Assembly (NCBI GenBank): GCA_025938935.1
Contig: JAPCWB010000001.1
Location: forward strand, 248,001 to 312,000
DNA: 64,000 nucleotides
Direction of reading: 5' to 3'
Source: Novosphingobium sp. MW5
GTDB lineage: Bacteria > Pseudomonadota > Alphaproteobacteria > Sphingomonadales > Sphingomonadaceae
In this document: piece by piece, positions 1 through 8,095 of the stretch
Layout of the letters: every line of letters starts with the position of its first letter
Numbering within the stretch: position 1 is the first letter of the stretch
Position numbers and translations under genes: made by a program
Notes under the pieces: model-generated
Databases searched by the model: none
Seen by the model: the letters and a program-made list of their open reading frames with translations, nothing else
What the model was told of the DNA's origin: nothing

Positions 1-3000
1 CTGCCGCTGGCATAAACGCTGGGATTATCGCAAGCAATCGGGGGGCAGATATCGTGTCCGGCGGTCTCGGAACAGATATCCTTTCCTTCCGCCAAGACGC
101 CAGTCCAGTTCGTGTCGATCTTGCCAGTGGGCTTGTCTATCGTTCTGGCACCGGTGCTGGCACCGTGAACTTCACCGACAATGGCACGACTGCCAGTTAC
201 AATCTGACCGCAGCCGTGGGTGAGCTTGTGCTTGACGCGGCAGGAGCGCCGATCTTCCGGTTCACTCGCGACATCGAACGGATCGAGGGTGGGCGCGGAG
301 CTGACATCCTGCTGGGTGCTGCCAGTGCAGATGTGATCTTCGGCGGTGGCGGCAACGACTTCGTCGATGGACGTGCCGGCCAAGATATCGTTGTGTTTAC
401 CGGCTCGGCCGCGGGTTACACAGTGGCGCGTTCACCGAACGGGATTTCGGTTACTCACACCATTCCGGCCACTGGAACCAGCGCAGCCCGGACCGAAACG
501 GCGATCCTGAATAACGTCGAATTCGTGCAATTCAGCGATCGCCGGATTGCGGCGGCCGATGTGCAACCGGGTACGGGTGTTTCCGCAGCGTCGCTGACTA
601 ACCGTAATCCTGGTCCGGCGCTTGCCAATGACAGCGTGACTTTGGCCGAAGACACTTCGGTAACGGTCAACGTCCTCGCAAACGATGTGGCCAACGAGTT
701 TGCGCCCCAGCCGGTTTCCATTACTGCGATTAACGGCCAAGCTGTTACGGCCGGCGGCGCCGCGATAACGGTAGCAAACGGGTCCGTCGCGCTTGGCATT
801 GACGGACAGCTGAGCTTCACGCCGACTGCAAACTATTTTGGAACGACCAGCTTCACTTATTCCGCGCAAGACGGCGGCGGAGTAACGTCGACGGCAACCG
901 TCCAGCTGGTAGTCACGCCGGTTTCTGATGCGCCGACTGCGGTTGCCGATACATACGACGTGATCATTGGCTCCACGGTACAATTGAACGTCTTGGCTAA
1001 CGACATCAACCCAGATGCCCCCCTGACCGCTCTCGGCATAGGATCGATCGATACCACGGGTCTGGTCGGCACTGCGGTCAGCAATGGAAGCGTCATCAGC
1101 TTTACTGGCGATACGCTGGGCACGACCACGCTGTCCTACACTGCTACGAATGGCTTGGTAAGCACGCCCGCTACGGTTACGATCCGGGTTTTAGTGCAGA
1201 ACAATACGCCGACGCTGACAGGTGATCTTAGTGCGACCGTTTCTGAAGGTGAACGCGTCACCCTAACTGCGGCTGACATAGGGTATACCGATCTCGATCC
1301 GACGGATACCCTCGTCTTCACGGCGGCAACACCTGTCAACGGTTCAGTGCAGGTGAGCGGTGTAAACGCTTCAACCTTTACCATGGCCGACGTGAGCGCC
1401 GGGAGAGTATCCTTCCTCCATGATGGGTCCGAAACGCAATCGGCAAGCTTCTCAATAACGGTTACCGATGGCAAAATCGTAACGGTACCAGTCACAGTCC
1501 AGCTGGCCGTGACCCCGGTAAACGATGCTCCAATCCTGACCGGTACAGTTGCGAGCGCAACCTATGTAGAAAATGCGGCGGCTCTCACCCTTGCGCCAGC
1601 TCTGGTCCTTACGGACGCAGACAGCACCAGGATGTCCGGTGCTACCGTAACAATTTCCGGCGCACTTCCGGAAGACGTACTTACGTTTACGCCGCGCACG
1701 GGAATAACAGGAAGCTATGCCGCCGGAACCCTCACTCTGAGCGGTTCGGCAACGGTCGCGGCATATCAGGCAATCCTGCGATCCGTGGCCTATTCCAACA
1801 GTTCGGATCGACCTGTCACAACCCCGCGGACAGTGACATTCACCGTGAACGATGGCGGAGCAGCTAATTCAACAGCAACCACTTCGACCACAATCAACGT
1901 GCAGTCCATCAACGACCTTGCTACCGGGGCTGTGACGATCGCTTCGGCAGCCACAACCGGTACCGCAGTGACTTTGACCGCGGGCAGCAATCTGCTAGAT
2001 GCCGACTTGGCAGATCCAGTCGTGGTGCCAAGCTATGTTTGGCAATCAAGTGCCACGTTGGGCGGTGTCTATTCGAATGTTGTCGCAAGTGCGACCTCTG
2101 TCCTGACTGGCGCAACCGCAACTGTTACGCCAGCGGCGATCACGTTCTACCAGGTTCGCGCAACCTATACAGATCCGTTCGGTACAAACGTCGTAACATC
2201 GACAGACCGAGCCGCAGTAGGAACAGCAGCTGCCAATACTATCTCGACCGCAGGCGTGAAATTTGTGTCCGGCCTCGGAGGCAATGACACCTTTACCTAT
2301 GCCACGACATCCTTGGCTGGTTTGGTCATTGATGGCGGCGCAGGGACGGATGCCGTGAACATGGCGGCAGGTACAACCTCGTTCGCTCCTGGAGCAGATG
2401 CAAACCTTGTAGGAGTCGAGACGATCAGCGCGGCAGCATTACTCACCGCCGTTACCATAGATCTCTCCGGCCAGACCGAGGCTCTCACGATCACTGGCGG
2501 CGCCGGAAATGACACAATGAGAGGCGGTCGCGGCGCGGATGCGATCAACGGCGGCAACGGAAATGACTTGATCATTGCTGCGAACGGCGACGGCAATGAT
2601 ACTGTGAACGGCGGTGCTGGTGTCGACACACTGGATTATTCGGCGAGCACAGGAACGTTGACGATTAACCTGGCGGCGGCAACGGCGCAGATTAGTGGAT
2701 CTCAGACAGGTACTGACACTGTTACCGCAGTCGAAAATATCATTGCAAACGATGCGGACAACACAATTACGGGCAGCGCGGCGGCAAACCAGCTAGTCGG
2801 CGGCGGCGGTAACGACATTATCCGCGGCGGAGCTGGCAATGATGCGCTCCTGGGTGGGCTCGGTAATGACTCGCTTTTCGGCAACGCTGGGGTGGATACA
2901 CTTACAGGAGGCGCCGGTGCAGATATCTTCGCCTTCGATGCGGCTGTGGCTGGCAGCCTGGACACGATTACCGATTTCGAAATCGGTACAGCGGGGAGTA

Positions 3001-3260
3001 GAATCGACAAGATCGCCATTTCACAGACTGCTTTCGGCATTGGGGCTGCATCTGTTGCATCGGGGGCCTGGCTGTCGCTTAATGGCACCTTCACTACGGC
3101 AAATCAGCGGATCGCCTATGATCCGACTACCGGCGCACTGAACTACGACAGCAATGGGAGCGTCGGAGGAGGCACCCGCTTCCAGATCGGAATTGTTGAT
3201 ATAAACAACAATCCGAACCAGCATCCTGCTCTAGCCCTCGATCATTTTGTTTTGATCTAG
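1..3260 (+). CDS. RTX / cadherin-like repeat secreted protein, 5'-truncated by window edge
   Basis: The frame is open to the left edge; a GTG at 54 is only an internal codon, because in-frame codons before it already encode RTX-like sequence. Glycine/aspartate nonapeptide repeats (GGAGND, GGGGND, GGLGND types) lie near the start of the visible part and again over its last third. Between them are tandem cadherin/VCBS-like domains with VLANDV and FTPTANYFGTTSFTY motifs. The last ~90 residues, with a DTITDFEIG segment, resemble the C-terminal region of type I secretion substrates. Family knowledge: such proteins bind calcium outside the cell after ABC/MFP/TolC export and often act as adhesins or biofilm proteins. 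At least 1086 residues are visible. No secretion genes are nearby in the window. Confidence 0.85.
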   Translation, partial: AAGINAGIIASNRGADIVSGGLGTDILSFRQDASPVRVDLASGLVYRSGTGAGTVNFTDNGTTASYNLTAAVGELVLDAAGAPIFRFTRDIERIEGGRGADILLGAASADVIFGGGGNDFVDGRAGQDIVVFTGSAAGYTVARSPNGISVTHTIPATGTSAARTETAILNNVEFVQFSDRRIAAADVQPGTGVSAASLTNRNPGPALANDSVTLAEDTSVTVNVLANDVANEFAPQPVSITAINGQAVTAGGAAITVANGSVALGIDGQLSFTPTANYFGTTSFTYSAQDGGGVTSTATVQLVVTPVSDAPTAVADTYDVIIGSTVQLNVLANDINPDAPLTALGIGSIDTTGLVGTAVSNGSVISFTGDTLGTTTLSYTATNGLVSTPATVTIRVLVQNNTPTLTGDLSATVSEGERVTLTAADIGYTDLDPTDTLVFTAATPVNGSVQVSGVNASTFTMADVSAGRVSFLHDGSETQSASFSITVTDGKIVTVPVTVQLAVTPVNDAPILTGTVASATYVENAAALTLAPALVLTDADSTRMSGATVTISGALPEDVLTFTPRTGITGSYAAGTLTLSGSATVAAYQAILRSVAYSNSSDRPVTTPRTVTFTVNDGGAANSTATTSTTINVQSINDLATGAVTIASAATTGTAVTLTAGSNLLDADLADPVVVPSYVWQSSATLGGVYSNVVASATSVLTGATATVTPAAITFYQVRATYTDPFGTNVVTSTDRAAVGTAAANTISTAGVKFVSGLGGNDTFTYATTSLAGLVIDGGAGTDAVNMAAGTTSFAPGADANLVGVETISAAALLTAVTIDLSGQTEALTITGGAGNDTMRGGRGADAINGGNGNDLIIAANGDGNDTVNGGAGVDTLDYSASTGTLTINLAAATAQISGSQTGTDTVTAVENIIANDADNTITGSAAANQLVGGGGNDIIRGGAGNDALLGGLGNDSLFGNAGVDTLTGGAGADIFAFDAAVAGSLDTITDFEIGTAGSRIDKIAISQTAFGIGAASVASGAWLSLNGTFTTANQRIAYDPTTGALNYDSNGSVGGGTRFQIGIVDINNNPNQHPALALDHFVLI

Positions 3261-3271
3261 GCTCTTGCTGG

Positions 3272-3300
3272 CGCCTGCGGAGCCGTTGTGCCCGCAGGCG
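3272..3300 (+). terminator. Hairpin after RTX gene, possible terminator
   Basis: A perfect 9-bp inverted repeat (CGCCTGCGG / CCGCAGGCG) with an 11-nt loop starts 12 bases after the RTX stop codon. There is no T-run after it, so intrinsic termination is only plausible. Confidence 0.45.
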
Positions 3301-3703
3301 TCTGGATGTGCTCAGTCAGCTTGTTCAATCCGGTTCTCGTCTATTGGACGGAGAACCATGAGACGCCACTTGTTATCGCAGGTGTCGACGGTTCTGCAGC
3401 ACCGCTGATTGCGCACAACGGTGCTTCTCGTCCGTTGTTCACGAGTACACGGTTCCGGCAAGACAGTTTTGTCAGCCATCGCCCTTGGGCAAAGGGATAA
3501 CGGCTAGGATCGGTTGCTGTAAGCGCAAGCGCGCGCCATTCGATGGCATTGGCGAGCCTTCTTGCTAGCAAGCAGAGCCGCGCAGTTACTTAAGTATCTC
3601 ATTATCCATTTGTTTATTTCTAATTGCTAACGTCGACAAACTTGATTCACCGGTGCGTTCTTGCCGATCGCTTGGAACCGCAGCCATGAGGTAACTCCCC
3701 GCG
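3301..3703. other. Intergenic region upstream of LuxR-type regulator
   Basis: No convincing gene. Composition becomes AT-rich from about 3585, which is probably the promoter region of the regulator. Short ORFs here lack a ribosome site and any recognisable family features. Confidence 0.5.
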
Positions 3704-4378
3704 ATGACGATGCAGTTTAGAAATTCTAATTACGGCAAAATCATCCCGCTCACGTCAAAAACGGAAGAAGACGCCATTACTTCATCCAATTTTGAAGTCG
3801 AATTCCCATCTTTCAACTATGAACATGTCGTGCGTTCAATTGCACTTCCCACGGTAATCGTTGACAATGATCTATCTATATTAGGGAATGCGGTATTTAA
3901 TCATGAATTTGATGGTATATTGCGATACAATGATCGGTCGGTTAATTTTCTTTCTAGGGCACTGAGAAATAAATTTTATCAAATGCAATCTTCGCCTGAT
4001 GCCGCATCCAAACTTAAGGATAATTTTATCGACATTTTTCCTGCCCACGAAGATAAATTTTTTTCTAAGTTTTTGAGATTACAGAAGTTATGTTCTTTAT
4101 CTGGCAAAAATTACACGGCCATATCGGTATTAAATTTGAATTGCCCACAAGATCTTTGTCATGAATTTTTGGCAGGTATTTTTGGATTTACTCCTGCGGA
4201 AAGCAAGCTGGCTAACTTGATGAATAATGGAATCTCTGTGGTTGAAGCGGCGGAAGAACTGGGCATTCGAGTATCAACTGTTAGAGAACATCTTAGCTCC
4301 TTGTTTGCAAAAACCAGAACGTCGCGTCAGCCCGAGCTAATTTCGATGCTCGGCCGGCTCAAGGCGCTCAGCAGATGA
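3704..4378 (+). CDS. Orphan LuxR-family HTH transcriptional regulator
   Basis: A 224-residue protein. The last ~60 residues form a LuxR/GerE-type helix-turn-helix (GFTPAESKLANLMNNG, then EAAEELGIRVSTVREHLSSL). The N-terminal ~150 residues resemble a small PAS-like sensor fold (PTVIVDNDLSILGN), but no specific ligand domain is recognised and there is no phosphoacceptor receiver domain. A purine-rich GAGG lies upstream of the ATG, with a second in-frame ATG two codons on. The gene is clearly more AT-rich than the surrounding sequence (many TTT, AAT and ATT codons), which suggests horizontal acquisition. No luxI-type synthase is nearby. It may control the adjacent RTX gene, but that rests only on position. 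Confidence 0.75.
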   Translation: MTMQFRNSNYGKIIPLTSKTEEDAITSSNFEVEFPSFNYEHVVRSIALPTVIVDNDLSILGNAVFNHEFDGILRYNDRSVNFLSRALRNKFYQMQSSPDAASKLKDNFIDIFPAHEDKFFSKFLRLQKLCSLSGKNYTAISVLNLNCPQDLCHEFLAGIFGFTPAESKLANLMNNGISVVEAAEELGIRVSTVREHLSSLFAKTRTSRQPELISMLGRLKALSR

Positions 4379-4988
4379 CCCTGCGCGCGCCTGCATTCGA
4401 TAAAAATTTAGACGTAAGCCAATTGATCAGCGTTTTCACTTGGAATTGTTCGAAACAAATTAGGTAGATCCTAAAAGGGCAATTACAAGGATTCGCTCCC
4501 CCTTGCCTCGATGATTACTCAAAGCGGGCAGAAAGAGTAATTTGTAATTGAGCGCAGTGGGCCACTGTCGCCCAAACGGACTTTTGCAGGATCAATTTTA
4601 AGGTGGTACCCTTCTGCAGGGTGACGTCCGCTCGCGGTTCACCTGACCTGAAAAGACGCGCACCGGAGATTTTCGAAAGTCCAAGGCCCCATTGAAGCAG
4701 GGATTGGCCGAAGCCGAACAAGAGCGCCAAGAAGGCCGAATACACCCGTCCATTTGGCGAGGGGCTGCAGTAAGGAGTCCTGTCATTGGTCATCGTGTTT
4801 CGGCGTCTCAGGTTGTGGGTACAGGCTGACTTAAACGCCTTCTTCGAAGCAGGCGATGCCCCCGCCAGCGCACCACCGCGCACCAGCCCGTTGAACTCGG
4901 CAATGACGTCAGCCGTCGAAGGTGGCCCGCCTGTTCGGGTGCACTCCCAGTCCGCCATGAGTTGGCGCCGATGTGGGTTCGCACCCTC
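4379..4988. other. Degenerate intergenic DNA, no supportable gene
   Basis: Open frames exist on both strands (for example 4515-5024 minus), but none has family-like sequence or a good start. The stretch from about 4905 to 4991 is partly repeated at about 5361-5450. It looks like decayed mobile-element DNA. Confidence 0.5.
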
Positions 4989-4991
4989 GGG
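4933..4991 (+). repeat. Diverged ~60-bp direct repeat, copy 1
   Basis: The segment beginning GTTCGGGTGCACTCCC aligns with 5391-5450 (GTTCGGATGTACTCCC). Both run through a CATGAG(T/C)TGGCGCC core to a CCCTCGG end. It directly precedes hairpin element A and may have been part of the same mobile unit. Confidence 0.5.
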
Positions 4992-5279
4992 CCATGTGCC
5001 ATCCGGGTTCGAGTGGCTCGTCAAACGGGCGTAAGTCCAGACATAGAGTCGACCAAGTTCGTTCGCTCATAGGAGCGTGTAATTTGCCTATGTCCTGGAT
5101 ATGCTCCTCTACATTCCCTTTTTTCAGCACATTGGCTTTTAGCTTTAAATAAAAAATAAGTAGGATATAGGGTAGTGAGTATAGGACATAGGGCAAATTA
5201 CACGCTCCTATGACCGAATGACTTCCCCGTCCTCCGACACCAATGTCCAGGACATAGGACGTTTTCCGACTCCACAGCA
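4989..5279. repeat. Long hairpin element, copy A
   Basis: About 290 bp, matched by a second copy at 6359-6644. The left flank (4989-5072) is about 90% identical to 6359-6442. The right flank (5245-5279) matches 6610-6644 with one mismatch. Between the flanks, 5068-5096 is the reverse complement of 5183-5212 apart from one bulged base. The enclosed AT-rich loop (about 85 nt) is similar to the loop of copy B, but the stem sequence itself is unrelated to copy B. Outer arms (from about 5035, and to about 5255) also pair partly. No coding capacity is apparent. Confidence 0.8.
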
Positions 5280-5518
5280 ACGGCCACGACCGACGGCCCT
5301 TCTACGGTCACCGGAAGCGTCCCGGAGCTTCAGCCAAATAAAGGCCGTTGAGCGTGTCCACGATCTCGGCCTCTCTAAGATTGGCCGCCAGTTCGGATGT
5401 ACTCCCCAATTCAGCATGAGCTGGCGCCCGTGTGCCTTGATGCCCTCGGTTCGGGTCTGAGGCCATGGATTTTCTCCGGTCTTGAGCAGAGCCCGGTCAT
5501 CGAAGGAGTCGGATTGGT
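5280..5518. other. Decayed DNA between hairpin A and transposase remnant
   Basis: Holds the second copy of the ~60-bp direct repeat at 5391-5450 and otherwise no gene. The last 20 bases include GAAGGAG, the former ribosome site of the transposase remnant. Confidence 0.5.
5391..5450 (+). repeat. Diverged ~60-bp direct repeat, copy 2
   Basis: Partner of 4933-4991. It lies between hairpin copy A and the IS3 remnant. Confidence 0.5.
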
Positions 5519-6180
5519 ATGAAGCAGAGCAAGTTCAGCGAGGAGCAGATCATTGCGGCATAGGAGGAAAAGGAGGTCGTTATGGCGACGGCGGATTTGC
5601 GCCGGCCTCGCTGGATAAGCTCGGCACCCTTTTCCATGTAAAGACCGCGCTTGGCGGCTTTTGGGTCTCTGGTGCCCCGCGACTGCAGTCACTGGAGGAG
5701 GGTAACGCCCCGCAGAAGCGTCTTTTGGCTGATGCGATGCTCGATAACGCCATGCTCAAGGAGATCAGCGCAAAAGACTTCTGACGCCGCCAGTGCCCTA
5801 TGTCAGCTGCGACCGGATTATGCGGCGGCACGCTCCCGCCTTCGCGAATTGGCGGGGCTGCGGCACCTGTTCGGCTATCACCGATTGCACTGGCCTTAGT
5901 GGCGGAAGATGGACGATGTACCACAAGAAGCTCCGGCAGCTGTATCGCGAGGAGCGCTTGCAATTGCGTGGGCTTGGTGGCCACAAGCGGGCATGGGGCA
6001 CGCGGGCGCCATGGGATCTGCCACAGGTCGAACCAGTGTAGGAGCCTCGAGTTCGTGTCAGACGAGTTTGACTGCGAATGGCGGTGCAGGATCTTCGCCT
6101 TTGTAGACTACAGACGGGAGCGCCTGGCGCTATTGCCGATACCTCGATCTTGGCAATGCGCGTTGCCCGCGAGCTCGGCT
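5519..6180 (+). pseudogene. Decayed IS3-family transposase (orfA + orfB remnants)
   Basis: An ATG at 5519 starts MKQSKFSEEQII, the typical OrfA opening of the IS407/IS2-like branch of IS3, but a TAG stop follows after two more residues. The OrfA coiled-coil tail survives at 5690-5784 (LLADAMLDNAMLKEISAKDF). OrfB pieces follow in three different frames: RSRLRELAGLRHLFGYHRLHW (about 5833-5894), KKLRQLYREERLQLR (about 5924-5968), and EFVSDEFDCEWRCRIFAFVD (about 6050-6109), which corresponds to the first part of the DDE integrase core. Several frameshifts and stops make it non-functional. The 3' half of orfB is missing, and no terminal inverted repeats were recognised. Confidence 0.85.
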
Positions 6181-6358
6181 TTGTCATTTTCATTCGCCTG
6201 GCAAAGCCAGCCTCAAGCCTCGGGAACAGAACCCCGGCCGAGATGGGAGCCGGCTTAGTCGGCAAACCGAGTTGGGAGGGTAACTCCCGTCGCTCCCCAG
6301 CAGGGGCATCAAATCGGGCGCAGGCCACTCATAGCTGGAAAACCCTGAGACTCTCACC

Positions 6359-6644
6359 GGGCCATGTGCCATCCGGGTTCGAGTGGCTCGTCAAACGGAC
6401 GTAAGTCCGGACATGGGGTCGACCAAAGTCGATCGGCCCTAGAAATGAATTTTTTCTCCTTAAACTAGGACATACTACTACCCTATGTCCTATATTCAGT
6501 GTGTTGCCTTTTAACTTTTAATAATAAAAAACTAGGATATGAGGGTTGAAAATATAGGTTTAGAGAGAAAAAACGCATCTCTAGGACCGACCGACTTTCC
6601 GAACCCCATGTCCGGGACATAGGACGTTTTCCGACTCCACAGCA
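6359..6644. repeat. Long hairpin element, copy B
   Basis: Second copy of the element at 4989-5279. The arms are longer here: about 6405-6466 pairs with about 6558-6618, including outer blocks GTCCGGACATGGGGTCGACC against ACCCCATGTCCGGGAC. The inner stem 6438-6465 pairs with 6558-6585 (23 of 28 positions) using a sequence unrelated to that of copy A. The loop of about 80-90 nt keeps similarity to copy A (TTCAG, CTTTTA and TAGGATAT blocks). The right flank ends with a conserved block including TTTTCCGACTCCACAGCA. Confidence 0.8.
6608..6620. promoter_or_regulatory. ATGTCC-N-GGACAT palindrome (in hairpin B)
   Basis: A perfect 13-bp palindrome, ATGTCCGGGACAT. Equivalent sites are at 5243-5255 (perfect), 6889-6901 (perfect), 7827-7839 and 5090-5102 (imperfect). 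It could be a protein-binding site belonging to the integrated element. Confidence 0.45.
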
Positions 6645-7018
6645 GCACCACCCGATGGCCATAAGGGGGGGCGGGCCTGAACCTATGCCCGAACCAGATC
6701 CCGATCCCGCCTGCCGCGCCATCTCGGAGGTCTCCGACACCACAGCCGCGTTCTCCAACGACAATAAGTCGCTCACGGGATCTGAAATCGAACCTGACTC
6801 TGAAGAGATATCACCGTCAGCCGCTTTCCAAATTGGTATGCGCAGACGGAAAGGCACTTCGCCTGCATGCATATGAAAACAATGCAGCATGTCCTGGACA
6901 TGGATCTGGGTGTCCTTGACCGGCGACTCCCGGACTCCTAAGTCCAAAGGCGGACCCGAGGAGAGCGCCAACTCTCCCCGAGCCCTGACCAACAACTGAT
7001 CGAATGGAGATCGAGTCG
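6645..7018. other. Intergenic, no supportable gene
   Basis: Contains a perfect ATGTCC-T-GGACAT palindrome at 6889-6901. The frame 6655-6876 is proline/aspartate-rich and lacks family features, so it is not called. Confidence 0.45.
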
Positions 7019-7303
7019 ATGGCTGACCAAGCCCTACTTACCCGTGCCGCGCGCTGGAACAGCGCCTGTGAACTTCTCAACACCTTGAACCTGAACCTGG
7101 CCCAGAGTCAGGGCGACGAGGCCGACAGGCTCGAAAAGGCTATCGCCGAGCAGGAACAGCTGACCCTTGATCTTGAGGCACCGCACCTGAATGCGGTGGT
7201 CCAGAAGCTCCAGCTGATTTGGGAATTGGACCTTCAGAAGCCGGACGAGGATGGCGGTGTAAAGCGCCTGATCCTGGCCGACCTCATCAGCCTGATCGGA
7301 TAA
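7019..7303 (+). CDS. Hypothetical protein, island gene 1
   Basis: A 94-residue acidic, leucine-rich, mainly helical protein (LLNTLNLNLAQ, DRLEKAIAEQEQLTLDLE) with no recognised family. GGAG at 7006-7009 sits 9 bases before ATG 7019, so this start is preferred to the ATG at 7004. It is followed after 6 bases by 7310-7816, suggesting one transcript, and both precede the excisionase and integrase. No signal peptide or membrane segment is visible. It is likely cargo or an accessory gene of the integrated element. Its function is unknown. Confidence 0.55.
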   Translation: MADQALLTRAARWNSACELLNTLNLNLAQSQGDEADRLEKAIAEQEQLTLDLEAPHLNAVVQKLQLIWELDLQKPDEDGGVKRLILADLISLIG

Positions 7304-7309
7304 TCCCTG

Positions 7310-7816
7310 GTGCTCCCGGTCTACATCGTGCGCGAGATTGCGCGCCGCTCGCCCGTGCCCGTCATCCCTTCGCCGGAGGCAGCCCGTTCCCTTGGCATAG
7401 ACCCTGAGGCCTCGCCTATCGATTCTACCGAACGGATCACAATCCCGGTTCGCGACTTTCATCCTATCGATGAGGGCCCAATCATACGCGGCGATATACC
7501 CTTCGACATCACCACAGAGTGCTTCGGGAAGTCGGCAATCATCGACTGTCGGTACCGCTACGTCCTCACGCTCGATGAGGTGAAACAGGCTCGAGGGCGG
7601 CTAGGGCGATCGATTTCCCGGATCATGTTCGCCTACGACATGCTCGAATGGCGCAACTTCGCGCAGTTCGATCCTTCCAGCGGCGAGCATGTCCGTATGC
7701 CGCAGCCTTGCTGGCTGACGATGCGTCTGGACCGACTCCTTAACGCTCAGCTCCTTCGAGAGCTGCAGGATAAGGCCGAGGTTCAAGCCATCGAGGTGGA
7801 AAGCCGCAGGCGCTGA
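7310..7816 (+). CDS. Hypothetical protein, island gene 2
   Basis: A 168-residue soluble protein with a GTG start six bases after the previous stop, probably translationally coupled to it. No ribosome site is obvious, and no domain is recognised. Visible features are a proline-rich N-terminus and an alternating hydrophobic stretch around GKSAIIDCRYRYVLTLDEV. A basic segment (KQARGRLGRSISRIMFAYDM) and a charged C-terminal helix (LLRELQDKAEVQAIEVESRR) follow. Codon use resembles the neighbours. Its place just before an excisionase/integrase module makes it an element gene by context only. Confidence 0.5.
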   Translation: MLPVYIVREIARRSPVPVIPSPEAARSLGIDPEASPIDSTERITIPVRDFHPIDEGPIIRGDIPFDITTECFGKSAIIDCRYRYVLTLDEVKQARGRLGRSISRIMFAYDMLEWRNFAQFDPSSGEHVRMPQPCWLTMRLDRLLNAQLLRELQDKAEVQAIEVESRRR

Positions 7817-7820
7817 AATC

Positions 7821-7845
7821 GGCAGCATGTCCAGGATGTGCTGCC
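7821..7845. promoter_or_regulatory. 25-bp palindrome upstream of excisionase
   Basis: GGCAGCATGTCC, a central A, then GGATGTGCTGCC form an almost perfect palindrome immediately after the hypothetical gene stop. It contains the ATGTCC-N-GGA(C/T)(A/G)T core found four more times upstream. It could be an operator for, or a binding site of, the element-encoded DNA-binding protein at 7912. Confidence 0.5.
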
Positions 7846-7911
7846 CGCAGTGCCTTCCAACGAGGGGACGACGAGATTAGCTGCCTATCTCCCCCGAGCA
7901 ACGAGGCACGA

Positions 7912-8085
7912 ATGGAAAAACTGGCATACAGCATCAAGGAAGCAGCGCAGGCGTCGAGCCTCAGCAGAACGAAGATCTACGAGCTTATCAGGCAGGGTGA
8001 GGTCACGCCGGTCAAGGTCGGGGGCCGCACGCTCCTGCTTCGCGCAGATTTCGAGGCACTTTTCGCTCGCAGCCGCGCTGCCTGA
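7912..8085 (+). CDS. Excisionase / AlpA-like helix-turn-helix protein
   Basis: A 57-residue protein (MEKLAYSIKEAAQASSLSR...) typical of the excisionase-family MerR-like HTH. The pattern runs SIKEAA, then SRTKIYELIRQGEV, then TPVKVGGRTLLLRADFEALF. The family binds DNA to assist excision or to control the integrase gene of genomic islands. GAGG lies just before the ATG. The gene ends 10 bases before the integrase start, so the two probably form one operon. It overlaps a longer frame that could be mistaken for an integrase extension. Confidence 0.8.
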   Translation: MEKLAYSIKEAAQASSLSRTKIYELIRQGEVTPVKVGGRTLLLRADFEALFARSRAA

Positions 8086-8095
8086 CGGAGTTAGA

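Noticed and set aside
4515..5024. 169-codon minus-strand frame in the decayed region
   Set aside because: No recognisable domain, runs into the repeat copy 4933-4991 and lacks a ribosome site.
4989..6644. Integron attC interpretation of the hairpin elements
   Set aside because: No RYYYAAC/GTTRRRY core sites at the ends, no cassette genes between copies, and no integron-type integrase.
7838..8095. N-terminal extension of the integrase frame
   Set aside because: This part overlaps the excisionase gene in another frame and has no integrase similarity; ATG 8096 has its own ribosome site.
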